From: Apibacter mensalis
Lineage (GTDB): Bacteria > Bacteroidota > Bacteroidia > Flavobacteriales > Weeksellaceae
Direction of reading: 5' to 3'
Length of the DNA stretch: 64,000 nucleotides
Assembly (NCBI RefSeq): GCF_001418685.1
Contig: NZ_LIVM01000001.1
Span: forward strand, 124,001-188,000
Shown: piece after piece, positions 29,530 through 37,836 of the stretch
How positions within the stretch are numbered: position 1 is the stretch's first letter
Layout: every line of letters begins with the position of its first letter
The notes under the pieces: model-generated
Database searches by the model: none
What the model was told of the DNA's origin: nothing
Seen by the model: only the letters and a program-made list of their open reading frames with translations
Program-made: the position numbers and the translations under genes

Positions 29530-30847
29530 ATTCAGCTATACCATAATTTTTTGTTAAACATTCCGGATTATTTATATGCCATTGGAATTCATCTCTAAAA
29601 TGTCTAATAGCTGCTGCAACCGGCCAGGAAGCTGCATCTCCTAAAGGACATATTGTGTTACCGTCTATCTTACTTTGTATATTCCATAGCAAATCGATAT
29701 CGTCATATGTTCCCCGTCCTTCTTCTATTTTTTTTAGTATTCTGTACATCCACCCGGTACCTTCTCGACAAGGTGTACATTGTCCACAACTTTCATGGTT
29801 ATAAAAACGTGCCAAAGTCATAGTATGCCTTACTATACACTGGTCTTCATCTAAAACTATAAATCCCCCTGAACCTAACGCCGTTCCTGTAATAAATCCT
29901 CCATCAGCCATACTTTCATAATTCATTAGGCGCGTTTCTCCATTTGCTGTTTTTAAGAGTAATTTTGCCGGTAAAATTGGAACTGATGATCCTCCGGGTA
30001 TACAGGCTTTCAATTTTTTACCTTTAGGTATTCCTCCGCAATATTCTTCACTATAAATAAACTCTTCAATACTTAAGTTAAAATCAATCTCATATACGCC
30101 CGGTCTATTAAGATTTCCGCATGCCGAAATTAACTTTGTTCCCGTTGATCTTCCTACTCCCATTTTTGCATATTCCGCACCGGTTATCGAAATAATTGCC
30201 GGTATTGCTGCAATGGTTTCTACATTATTGACCACGGTAGGACATTGATACAATCCTTTAACTGCCGGAAAAGGCGGTTTCAATCTTGGGTTTCCTCGTT
30301 TCCCTTCTAAGGATTCCAACAAAGCGGTTTCTTCTCCACATACATAGGCACCGGCTCCACGTTGAACATAAATTTCCAGGTCATATCCTGTATTTTTTAT
30401 ATTTTTCCCTAAAAAACCATGGGCTTTAGCTTCTTGTATTGCATATTCTAAAATTTCAGGAATCCAAGAATATTCTCCTCGTATATAAATATAGGAAACA
30501 TTAGCTCCTAAACAGAAAGACGATATTAGAATACCTTCTATTAATTGATGAGGTATGTATTCCATCAAGTATCGATCTTTAAATGTACCCGGCTCTGATT
30601 CATCTGCATTAACCACTAAATAACGCGGCACTCCTTCCGGCTTAGCCAAAAAACTCCATTTCAATCCGGTAGGAAATCCGGCTCCACCCCGACCTCTAAG
30701 ACCGCTGATTTTAACTTCTTCCAAAATTTCATCCGGCGTCATTTTAAAAGCTTTTTCCGCTGCACTGTATCCCCCATGTTTCCTAAAAACTTCAAAAGTT
30801 TTTATTCCTTCTACATCAATATTTTTAAGCAATAATTTTTTACTCAT
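29516..30847 (-). CDS. nuoF: NADH-quinone oxidoreductase subunit F
   Basis: A 443-residue NADH-oxidising subunit carrying FMN and cluster N3. GLRGRGGAGFPTGLKW is the NADH/FMN-binding start, GAGAYVCGEETALLESLEG the second glycine-rich motif, and ESCGQCTPCREGT with NTICPLGDA gives the four cluster cysteines. It follows nuoE after 31 nt. Confidence 0.97.
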   Translation of the reverse strand: MSKKLLLKNIDVEGIKTFEVFRKHGGYSAAEKAFKMTPDEILEEVKISGLRGRGGAGFPTGLKWSFLAKPEGVPRYLVVNADESEPGTFKDRYLMEYIPHQLIEGILISSFCLGANVSYIYIRGEYSWIPEILEYAIQEAKAHGFLGKNIKNTGYDLEIYVQRGAGAYVCGEETALLESLEGKRGNPRLKPPFPAVKGLYQCPTVVNNVETIAAIPAIISITGAEYAKMGVGRSTGTKLISACGNLNRPGVYEIDFNLSIEEFIYSEEYCGGIPKGKKLKACIPGGSSVPILPAKLLLKTANGETRLMNYESMADGGFITGTALGSGGFIVLDEDQCIVRHTMTLARFYNHESCGQCTPCREGTGWMYRILKKIEEGRGTYDDIDLLWNIQSKIDGNTICPLGDAASWPVAAAIRHFRDEFQWHINNPECLTKNYGIAEYATI

Positions 30848-30878
30848 TATATTATAGTATATGCCTCTTACTTATTGT

Positions 30879-31409
30879 TTAATCTATTGCAATATTTCCT
30901 GCCCTGCAAAGGTCAATAATTTCGTCCACTTTTTCCTTGGTCAAATGTTCATGATAAAATTTACCAATTTGCATCATAGGGGCATACCCACAAGCGCCTA
31001 AGCACTCAGCCGGTTTTAAAGTAAACATACCATCTTTAGTAGTCTCACCTTCTTTTATCTGCAATTTCTCTTTAATATGTTCTATTATTTGATCACTTCC
31101 ATTCAACATGCATGGTCCAGTTCTACATACCTCCAATACATATTTTCCTACAGGTTGCATATTAAACATTGTATAAAAAGTAGCTACTTCATACACTTCT
31201 ATTGGTGAAATATTTAATAAAGAAGCCACATAATCCATAACAGGGACATCTAGCCATCCTCCAAATTCTTTTTGTGCCATATGCAAAATTGGAATTAAGG
31301 CTGATTTTTGCTTACCTTCCGGATATCTTGCAATAATTTCATGGACTTTATGTAAGGATTCAGTGCTAAAAACTATCTCTTTATTAGGGCTTACACCGTT
31401 TTTAGTCAT
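30879..31409 (-). CDS. nuoE: NADH-quinone oxidoreductase subunit E
   Basis: A 176-residue [2Fe-2S] subunit with ligands in EVCRTGPCML and ECLGACGYAPM. ATG at 31409 (MTKNGVSPNKE) is chosen over a TTG at 31433, because the TTG overlaps a TATATTTG promoter box. It is the first nuo gene present: nuoA, B, C and D are not upstream. Confidence 0.95.
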   Translation of the reverse strand: MTKNGVSPNKEIVFSTESLHKVHEIIARYPEGKQKSALIPILHMAQKEFGGWLDVPVMDYVASLLNISPIEVYEVATFYTMFNMQPVGKYVLEVCRTGPCMLNGSDQIIEHIKEKLQIKEGETTKDGMFTLKPAECLGACGYAPMMQIGKFYHEHLTKEKVDEIIDLCRAGNIAID

Positions 31410-31430
31410 TTTTATTTTAATGTTAGGTTG

Positions 31431-31438
31431 CAAATATA
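31431..31438 (-). promoter_or_regulatory. Candidate -7 box for nuoE-M operon
   Basis: TATATTTG on the minus strand, ending 21 nt before the nuoE ATG, fits TAnnTTTG. It implies that the truncated nuo set is transcribed from its own promoter. The rest of the 538-nt gap up to the tRNA is AT-rich, with no gene or nuoABCD remnant that I can see. Confidence 0.5.
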
Positions 31439-31922
31439 CGATATTGAATTTTACTTAAAAAGTTTAAGTCGGTGTTTTTAATTTATATTTAACAATCTGG
31501 AATCATTATAAATAACACAGAATTACTACCTTATAGATAAAACTTGCTCTATAATATCATTGATTCACCTTATATAGTACTAAAATTAAAACTTTATATG
31601 ATTTGCATTTAAATTTTTATACGTATCGATTACTAGTAATTTTGAGTAGTATAAACAACCATTTCACCAGATGCTTATTCAAAATATTAATATATTAAAA
31701 TTTACTTTTAGACTAATTGAAAACTCATCATAACTTTTTGTAATTCAAAATATATATAAGTATTCCTGGTATGATACTATATTATTTAATTATAAAAGGT
31801 TTTAAAGTATGTATGTTTTTTGCGAACTTATATTAAACTTAATTCTTTAGCGTGATCAAAATGATCTACCTTATGAATTAAAAAATAATTTAAATATTAT
31901 TTTCCATTTTATAAAATAAATG

Positions 31923-31930
31923 TATATTTG
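31923..31930 (+). promoter_or_regulatory. Candidate -7 box for tRNA-Leu
   Basis: TATATTTG lies 17 nt before the tRNA 5' end, a normal distance for a tRNA gene start. No clear -33 TTG. Confidence 0.5.
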
Positions 31931-31947
31931 CAATCCGAATACAGTAT

Positions 31948-32029
31948 GCGGATGTGGTGGAACTGGTAGACACGCTAGACTTAGGATCTAGTGCCGTGAG
32001 GCGTGGGGGTTCGATTCCCTTCATCCGTA
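31948..32029 (+). tRNA. tRNA-Leu(UAG)
   Basis: An 82-nt long-variable-arm tRNA. Acceptor arms GCGGATG and CATCCGT pair with one G-U, discriminator A; no CCA encoded. The anticodon stem CTAGA/TCTAG encloses loop CTTAGGA, giving anticodon TAG, which reads CUN leucine codons. The T-loop is GTTCGATT. The variable arm is GTGCCGTGAGGCGT. Its 3' end is repeated at 37331, marking it as a probable integration site. Confidence 0.95.
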
Positions 32030-32056
32030 CAAAAATAAAAAGCAATTAACTGAATA
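32019..32056 (+). repeat. Direct repeat, left copy (candidate att at tRNA-Leu 3' end)
   Basis: 38 bp identical to 37331-37368. It begins in the T-arm/acceptor end of the tRNA-Leu gene and runs through the discriminator into the terminator. This is the classic place for a tyrosine-integrase crossover. Confidence 0.8.
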
Positions 32057-32073
32057 GTAGCTAGTTGCTTTTT
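32037..32073 (+). terminator. Terminator of tRNA-Leu
   Basis: AAAAAGCAATTA (32037-32048) pairs with TAGTTGCTTTTT (32062-32073) with one G-U, followed by a T-rich run. A near copy lies at 37349-37385. Confidence 0.8.
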
Positions 32074-33010
32074 TATTTTGTAGAATTTGCAAGACTATTG
32101 CACTATTATATTAACACTAAGATTACAACAAAGACTTTGAACAAAGTGAATGCACATAATTTAAAGATAATTAAATTTTAGTTAACCAAAAATCACATGA
32201 CATTGATTTTCACATTTCCTCAATAATAAAATATATTTAAACCTTCTTTTAATGACGAATTCAAGAAATATAAATTTTCCTTTTGTATAACTGTTTTGTA
32301 CAAAATTACAATAGAATACTATACCAGTTAAAATAGTAACTTGAGTAAGGAAACTAAATAAAAAAGTTGAAAAATTTCAAACAAAAAGTAAAAATAAGCA
32401 AAGCCCCCCTCGAAAGAAATCCAATTTCCATTTTTTAATCAAGGTAGTAACTTTATATAGACCTTAATCTCTTGAATTTAGATAATTTATTTGATGTTTT
32501 TTGTGAAATAGAAATTAAATATATTTCAAAGAGATGCTCAATAATATGCACACCTGTTTAAGACACTTTCTTAAATCTCTGGCATACATTTATCATTTAA
32601 TAAAATATCATTCGTAAAACGATGATACAAGTTCAAACTTTTTGTTTTCATAAAAATATACTGCTAACAAGTAACAAATCCAAATAACATCTACTTTATT
32701 TATATTCCAAATAGTTTTGGCTTAACGCTACTTTAAAGAATGGGTAGATTAATAAAGCTGAATACAGCAATAAATAAAACCAAAAGTTTTTAATATTTCT
32801 TTCTTGATAAGTCAAATAAAAAAATCTATCATTCCTAAAAACATAACTAATTTATAAAATCCATATTTACAATAGAGTAAGCATAGTAAGAATAGGATTG
32901 ATAGAATAATTTCTATAATTAATGTTTACAGATTATTTTTCATTAAATATACTAGTACTATTTTCCCAAATTTTAAACCTTATACCTACTATCTATATTT
33001 TGTTTATATT

Positions 33011-33202
33011 TTAGTGAATTAGATAAAGACCTTCTCTATATATTGATTTTACTACATTTTTTACGTCGAGGTTATTGAATAATAAAATTTTCAATTTCCA
33101 TTCAGCTAATTTTAAATAATTATCAATAATACCTAAAAGGGATATGGATATATTGTTTCCCTTAAAATCTAAAGTGATTGTTACAACAAAAAATTGATTC
33201 AA
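33011..33202 (-). CDS. Short reading frame, uncertain
   Basis: A 63-residue frame (reads QFFVVTITLDFKGN near the start, REGLYLIH at the end) inside the decayed island. I do not recognise it. It may be a fragment of a larger island gene or not coding at all; flanking sequence is non-coding. Confidence 0.2.
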   Translation of the reverse strand: MNQFFVVTITLDFKGNNISISLLGIIDNYLKLAEWKLKILLFNNLDVKNVVKSIYREGLYLIH

Positions 33203-33449
33203 ATTTTATTTTTTAATACAAAACCTTCTTTTATCTATTCTTCTTGTTAGATTTCATTAAATATATTCTCATTAAATCCTAATTATCTTATTTTAAATTC
33301 ATGTTAAGTAGAATAAATAATTATAAACTACCTAAATATTCTGCAACACAAAATATAATTAATCCATGCTACCCATCTATAATTATGTTCTAAGATAATA
33401 TGTTTAAAGAAAAATTAGATAAATATTAAAATTATTATAGTGTTTCAAC

Positions 33450-33838
33450 TTAGATATGATTTAATAAATTTACTAATTCATCTATTTTTTTTCCTTTTGT
33501 AGAATTATTCAAAATTATTTCCAGATAATATGAATTTGTTACTGATGTCAACAAATGGTTTCTAATACCATCCTTGTAAACATATTCAATATATTTTAAC
33601 GTCTCATTATAAGAATATTCGCTTATGGATGTATTAGGATAATATTTGAAAAATTGCCTATTTAGAGGCTGTTTATTTATTTCCTGAGTAATTGAAAATA
33701 GTACGTTCATGTCCAACTGAACATGATTTTTATAGAGTTCTAACTTATTTAGTATGATTTGATTCTCATCATTTGAAAATATACCAAGACCAACTCCTGC
33801 AAATATTCCAAAATGTAATTGTTCATTTGTTTTTTTTA
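33450..33838 (-). pseudogene. Truncated lantibiotic dehydratase (LanB) fragment
   Basis: About 129 codons without a start codon, opening at 33838 inside the end of the CPBP gene. HFGIFAGVGLGIF resembles the LanB N-terminal TPFGLFAG motif, VQLDMNVLFSITQEI the RLDM-YL segment, and KYIEYVYKDGIRNHLLTSV with YLEIILNNS the region after it. LanB dehydrates Ser/Thr in lanthipeptide precursors and is normally about 1000 residues; only a middle piece of the N-terminal domain is left. The frame ends at a TAA with no continuation downstream. Family assignment is from memory of conserved motifs. Confidence 0.7.
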
Positions 33839-34695
33839 CTTAAAGTATAATCTATTAAAAATACTGTTGATATTGAAAAAAACATCAATAATCCAACAGG
33901 GCCAAATAAGTCAATATATTCAATCTGTATAAAAGCTAAAGTTTGTTCAACAGCATTAACTCCTCCGTGTAAAGCACCAATGACAAAAAGACTTTGTGTT
34001 CTTTTTAAGGCAAATGAAAAGTAAAATGACATAGCAATACATAATATAACCATCATAAGAATCCCCCAATAAGGGTGGTTAAGATAATTATGTCCAGATA
34101 TTATTATGGATGTGTGCCATACCCCCCAAATGATCCCGATTATTATATTTTTTTTAAAAAAAGAAAAATTTAAATTTTTCTCTAAAAAGCCTCTCCAACC
34201 AATTTCCTCCCCCAAAGCAATAAAACCATTTATAGATATTGAAGACATTAAACTTGCGGAAAACATTATAGGAACTAATATGAATAATAAATAGTCAATT
34301 TTTAATATAGATGGTATTTTTTGTAAAATTTCTGGACTTAGTTGTCGATAACTTGTAATTAGTTTTCCAAAGGGTTCAATTTCTAATACATTCCCTAATA
34401 AATACCCATAAATCATCACTAAAACTGGAAGTAATAAGTTGGTTATTAATAGATATTTAATAGTTTGTTTCCAGTTAATATTTTTAAAATTTAATTGAAA
34501 TTTTTCTGATGTTACCAAAAATTTCCTTTTTTCTACTATAAATGCTACTAAAGCAGGAGTAATCATTAATAATAATGTGAATAGTAACTGAATGGGATTA
34601 ACAGGACTTTGTAACTTCGGAATATTCCAGATAATCACCCCTATTATACCTGATATAAGATAACATATACTTATAAATGCAAGAATTTTCTTCAT
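33823..34695 (-). CDS. CPBP-family intramembrane metalloprotease
   Basis: A 290-residue membrane protein with about eight helices and all three family motifs: EEIGWRGF (about residue 160), the WHTS histidine (about 193) and HGGVN (about 241). CPBP (Abi/CAAX-like) proteases act inside membranes. Several occur in bacteriocin loci, where they give immunity or process peptides. It starts 11 nt after the MDR gene and its stop is fused to the LanB fragment. A role in immunity or leader removal for the neighbouring RiPP is inference. It appears intact. Confidence 0.85.
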   Translation of the reverse strand: MKKILAFISICYLISGIIGVIIWNIPKLQSPVNPIQLLFTLLLMITPALVAFIVEKRKFLVTSEKFQLNFKNINWKQTIKYLLITNLLLPVLVMIYGYLLGNVLEIEPFGKLITSYRQLSPEILQKIPSILKIDYLLFILVPIMFSASLMSSISINGFIALGEEIGWRGFLEKNLNFSFFKKNIIIGIIWGVWHTSIIISGHNYLNHPYWGILMMVILCIAMSFYFSFALKRTQSLFVIGALHGGVNAVEQTLAFIQIEYIDLFGPVGLLMFFSISTVFLIDYTLSKKNK

Positions 34696-34706
34696 TTAAT
34701 AGGTTT

Positions 34707-35837
34707 TTAATTTTCATATAAATACACTACTTTTCCTAATCGTTCTTTAAAGTTATAAGTGAAGTCAAAAAAATCGGCCTCTTGTCCAATAGAAAATATC
34801 TTATCAATTAATATATTGAATTTTCCTCGTTCAAAATGATGAAGTGCCAAATCAAAATCTTCTTTCAAACCAATACAATTTCCTATTATAGATATATTCT
34901 TTATCATCGCTAATTTTATAATTTCATTAAGAGTACCATGTTCTTTAAAATTTGTTTCTGAAAAATTTGAAAATTGATTGTATAGACCGCATGTAACATA
35001 TTTGGCATCATAATTCATTAGTTTTATAACTCTCCCTAAATGAACATCAAATAATGGATCAATAACAGCATCAAAAAATCCTTTTTCACGAATAAACTTA
35101 ATTATATTTTCATCTTCTAGATAATCATTAAGATTGTGATCTATAACAAAAACTTGCTTAACCCCTTGTTCATAAAGCATATCATTATTTTTACTGGAAG
35201 AAGTCATGGCATATACTTCAACCGGAAAATTCCTAAGAGCATTTATAACAGCTAATGATGTATTGGATTTAGCTGCCGTAACAAGTACCTTAGCATTTTC
35301 CTTAACAACCTTTCTAATCATGGAATATCCTGTAAATGCAGCAATAACAAAAGATGAAGCTATTTCATCTGATAATATATTAGGTATTTTAATTAATTTA
35401 TTTTCTTTAAAATCATCTATTCGCCTTGATGCATGATTAGATGGTAACCCTGCAATATAATCGGCAGAATAGGAAGGATATGATGCATTAGCAACTACCC
35501 TATCACCAATTTTTAAATTGGTTATATTTTTTCCAATCCCAATAACTTCACCCACGAATTCAGATCCGATATACGAAAACGTATATTCTCCTTTATCTCC
35601 TAATGATTTGATTTGATTATCATAATTCAAAATCAACGTTTTATCCCTATAATTACAAGAGAATCCTCTTTTTTTAACTAAGACCCTATTATCTGGATCA
35701 CTTGAGCTTTTTAAAATTAAATTTTCTTCTTCAACCAATCCAACGTTTATTTTTTCTCCTTCTAATCTGAAAGTTCCTATATACTGGATATCTTCGGAAA
35801 CATCTATATTATTTCCAATTAATGATACGCTCTTCAT
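34707..35837 (-). CDS. MDR-family zinc/quinone-type oxidoreductase, possible LanJ-like reductase
   Basis: A 376-residue medium-chain dehydrogenase/reductase. VLVKKRGFSCNYRDK carries the NYRD motif, SEFVGEVIGIGKNITNLKIGDRV the GroES-like core, and VLVTAAKSNTSLAVIN occupies the nucleotide-binding glycine-rich position. In lanthipeptide loci MDR enzymes of the LanJ type reduce dehydroalanine/dehydrobutyrine to D-amino acids. Position directly after two precursor genes suggests that job here, but sequence alone does not prove it. A housekeeping quinone reductase is the alternative. The gene looks intact. Confidence 0.7.
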   Translation of the reverse strand: MKSVSLIGNNIDVSEDIQYIGTFRLEGEKINVGLVEEENLILKSSSDPDNRVLVKKRGFSCNYRDKTLILNYDNQIKSLGDKGEYTFSYIGSEFVGEVIGIGKNITNLKIGDRVVANASYPSYSADYIAGLPSNHASRRIDDFKENKLIKIPNILSDEIASSFVIAAFTGYSMIRKVVKENAKVLVTAAKSNTSLAVINALRNFPVEVYAMTSSSKNNDMLYEQGVKQVFVIDHNLNDYLEDENIIKFIREKGFFDAVIDPLFDVHLGRVIKLMNYDAKYVTCGLYNQFSNFSETNFKEHGTLNEIIKLAMIKNISIIGNCIGLKEDFDLALHHFERGKFNILIDKIFSIGQEADFFDFTYNFKERLGKVVYLYEN

Positions 35838-35921
35838 ATGTTATATACTTAAAATAAAGCTTGAGCACAATTATCTCTAAATAATTTAGAATAACTGTAC
35901 TCAAATCATGTTTAATTTTTT

Positions 35922-36077
35922 TTAAATTGTAATGGTGATTGTAATTGTAATGGTCAATGTTATTGTTAAAAATTCATTATTATTAGAGTTAGCTCCACCT
36001 TTAATCATCTCCATTTCCTTTTGATTCAAATTGGTGATTAGTTTCTTATCTAATTTTAACTCTTTGGCTTTTGAAGT
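35922..36077 (-). CDS. Putative RiPP precursor peptide 2, no standard start
   Basis: An open frame of 51 codons: leader KELKLDKKLITNLNQKEM then IKGG, and core ANSNNNEF followed by an alternating Thr/Ile tail (LTITLTITITITITI). The leader fits the Bacteroidota GG-type natural-product leader with cleavage after GG. No ATG, GTG or TTG precedes the leader after an in-frame TAA at 36080. It may rely on a rare start, on reinitiation from precursor 1 (which ends 11 nt upstream), or be decayed. The core has no Cys and only Thr/Ser as modifiable residues. Confidence 0.55.
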   Translation of the reverse strand, partial: TSKAKELKLDKKLITNLNQKEMEMIKGGANSNNNEFLTITLTITITITITI

Positions 36078-36088
36078 TTAATTTGTTT

Positions 36089-36275
36089 TTACCAAGACCA
36101 AGTCCAACTGTATGTTACAGTAACAGTAATTGATATAGTTATTGATTTATCTAAAGATTCATTTAAAGATTTATTTCCACCTTTAATGACTTCCATTTCT
36201 TTTTGATTTAAATTGGTAATTAATTTCTTGTCCAATTTCAATTCTTTTTTCTCTTTCTTGATTAGTTTTTTTCAT
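36089..36275 (-). CDS. Putative RiPP precursor peptide 1, frameshift in an A7 run
   Basis: The frame ending at 36089 reads KELKLDKKLITNLNQKEM, then VIKGG, then a 28-residue core ending TVTVTYSWTWSW. The ATG at 36275 is out of frame by one base because of seven A residues after it; six A would give MKKLIKKEKK joined to the leader. An in-frame TTG at 36241 would give a 50-residue peptide. Leader codons differ from precursor 2 at nine synonymous sites but only one amino acid, strong evidence of selection for protein. Polymerase slippage, TTG start or a real mutation are all possible. Confidence 0.6.
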
Positions 36276-36331
36276 TTTTTATATATTTAATATTTGCGAT
36301 AAAATCGAACTAATATTATAAATACAGCATA

Positions 36332-36361
36332 CAAATATAAAATAAATATAAATAAAAACAA
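36332..36361 (-). promoter_or_regulatory. Promoter of the RiPP locus
   Basis: Minus strand TTG (36361-36359), 19 bp, TATATTTG (36339-36332): near-perfect Bacteroidota promoter. The start near 36325 leaves about 50 nt before the precursor 1 ATG and would transcribe precursors, MDR gene, CPBP gene and LanB fragment as one unit. Confidence 0.65.
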
Positions 36362-36668
36362 TAAATATATTAAAATTATATAATTAATATTTTTTTTATT
36401 TATTTTATTATAGCTACATTATTGTTAATTTAATAAAATATTACTTCAATATGAATAATATTTATATGATTTTAGATAAAAAGAAGATATAAAATAACAA
36501 TTTAGCTTTTCGTTAAAATTTTTGAAATTTTCTTTTGATAAGTGTAGTTATATTAGCAGCACAACCCAACAATTTTGGAATATTTTCTTTCAAAGTGAAT
36601 TTATACTAACTTTTCATAATCAAATGACGTAATTTGTTAATTGTGCAGGGCAAAAACAAGGGCTGTCG

Positions 36669-36840
36669 CTATTTAATTCTCAGTTCATTTACCATTCCCT
36701 TATAATATTTATAAACTGTTTTCTTGTTTAATCCTAAAAGTTCTATTACTTTTTTGAAGCTTTTTTCACCTATTCTTCATACTCCGAATTTTTTTAATCC
36801 TTCTCTGATTATAATCTGAGATTTCAAAGATTCCCCTTAC
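36669..36840 (-). pseudogene. HTH-containing protein remnant
   Basis: The minus-strand frame reads QIIIREGLKKFGV, an in-frame TGA (36779-36777), then RIGEKSFKKVIELLGLNKK and TVYKYYKGMVNELRIK before a stop. The segment ELLGLNKKTVYKYY looks like a helix-turn-helix as in transposases or phage-type regulators. No full gene remains. It could be the trace of the island's mobility functions. Confidence 0.35.
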
Positions 36841-36983
36841 TTATGCATCAACAAAGGATTTTTTTATCCTTTGATTATTTGATTAATTGTAAATATTTAT
36901 TAAAGAAAAACCTTTTAGTTGCATTAGATAATTATTTTATCACATCAATAGTTTTTGTTAGTTCTGTCTACTATTCGCATAAC

Positions 36984-37180
36984 TTATATCGCTGATAAAG
37001 GATTTTTCATTTTATCACGATTTATAGCAAAAACTATATTTTCAATCCAGTCTCTTGGTTCTGTTTTGTTCAAAGCTATTAAAGTTCTGATTATTGCTCT
37101 TAAAATTCGATTTCTACTACCTTGTTTTATTTTGCCTTTGATAGAAAGGATTAATATTAGCCTTGATTTTGTGATTTAAA
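36984..37180 (-). pseudogene. Unidentified protein remnant near the right island end
   Basis: A minus-strand frame reads IKGKIKQGSRNRILRAII, then ALNKTEPRDWIENIVFAI and NRDKMKNPLSAI before a stop. Its amphipathic, charged composition looks coding, but there is no start and I cannot name a family. The opposite-strand frame over the same stretch looks like its shadow. Confidence 0.25.
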
Positions 37181-37330
37181 ATTACGCTAATATAAAAGCA
37201 AGAATATGCATGATATTTGCAAGATTATAAAGTATTTAATTAGATTATTTTACACCAATTTAGATTTATACATTTTATATAAATATATTTAATAATAATC
37301 AAATATAAAAGAATTATAAGGTTCAACTCT

Positions 37331-37368
37331 CTTCATCCGTACAAAAATAAAAAGCAATTAACTGAATA
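37331..37368 (+). repeat. Direct repeat, right copy (candidate att)
   Basis: 38 bp identical to 32019-32056. Upstream, 37320-37330 resembles the tRNA T-arm with mismatches; downstream, a terminator-like hairpin (37349-37360 with 37374-37385) matches the one after the tRNA. Confidence 0.75.
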
Positions 37369-37568
37369 AAGGTTAGTTGCTTTTTTATTTTATAAAAACA
37401 TAATCTACTCAATGATTAATTATAAATTCTTTTATGTGTAGTATTACAGGGGTTGTGCCTAATTCGTTGATAAAATTTATCTTAGTATCTGAAAAATTTT
37501 TGAAAGTGAATTTACCATATTATATATACAGGAATTCATCAAAAGCAAGTATAACAATCTATTTTAAT

Positions 37569-37836
37569 GGTTCGAAATGAATTTTAGAACTATAATTGAG
37601 CTCATTAACGTAATAATTAAAATATTATCCAAAAAGTTACCGATTCTTTGAACACCAATATTCCTAACGACACAGTACATACTTTTATTAATAGTAACAC
37701 ACTATAAATCATATAGTTTAAAAAGATTCCATACCAATAATACACAGTATTTCCTTAAAAATTTTTTTACTGGTTTTAAACTAATTGTAAATCCAATATC
37801 CGATAAACCAATGATAATTAAGAGTATCCGATTTAT
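37569..37836 (-). pseudogene. Degraded copy of the SMR (SugE-like) gene
   Basis: Aligns along its length with the intact SMR gene at 38995-39324, for example in GGTTCGAAA at the C-terminal end and GATAATTAAGAGTATCC at the N-terminal end. The start codon is changed to ATA, about 50 bp in the middle are missing (the segment encoding GTAYAVWTGVG), and many substitutions are present. An old duplication now flanking the acetyltransferase gene. Confidence 0.8.

Larger units (their letters stand above)
32019..37368. mobile_element. Decayed genomic island at tRNA-Leu carrying a RiPP locus
   Basis: A 5.3-kb block bracketed by the 38-bp tRNA-derived direct repeat. Inside are RiPP precursor genes, an MDR reductase, a CPBP protease and a lanthionine dehydratase fragment, plus protein remnants at 36.7-37.2 kb. 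No integrase remains, and about two thirds of the block is non-coding and very AT-rich. 32074-33010 in particular holds no gene that I can support. I infer an old insertion that has lost its mobility genes and much of its cargo. A tandem tRNA duplication is the alternative. Confidence 0.6.

Noticed and set aside
36955-37179. 74-residue plus-strand frame in the island
   Set aside because: It is hydrophobic with no start context, and the opposite strand looks more protein-like.
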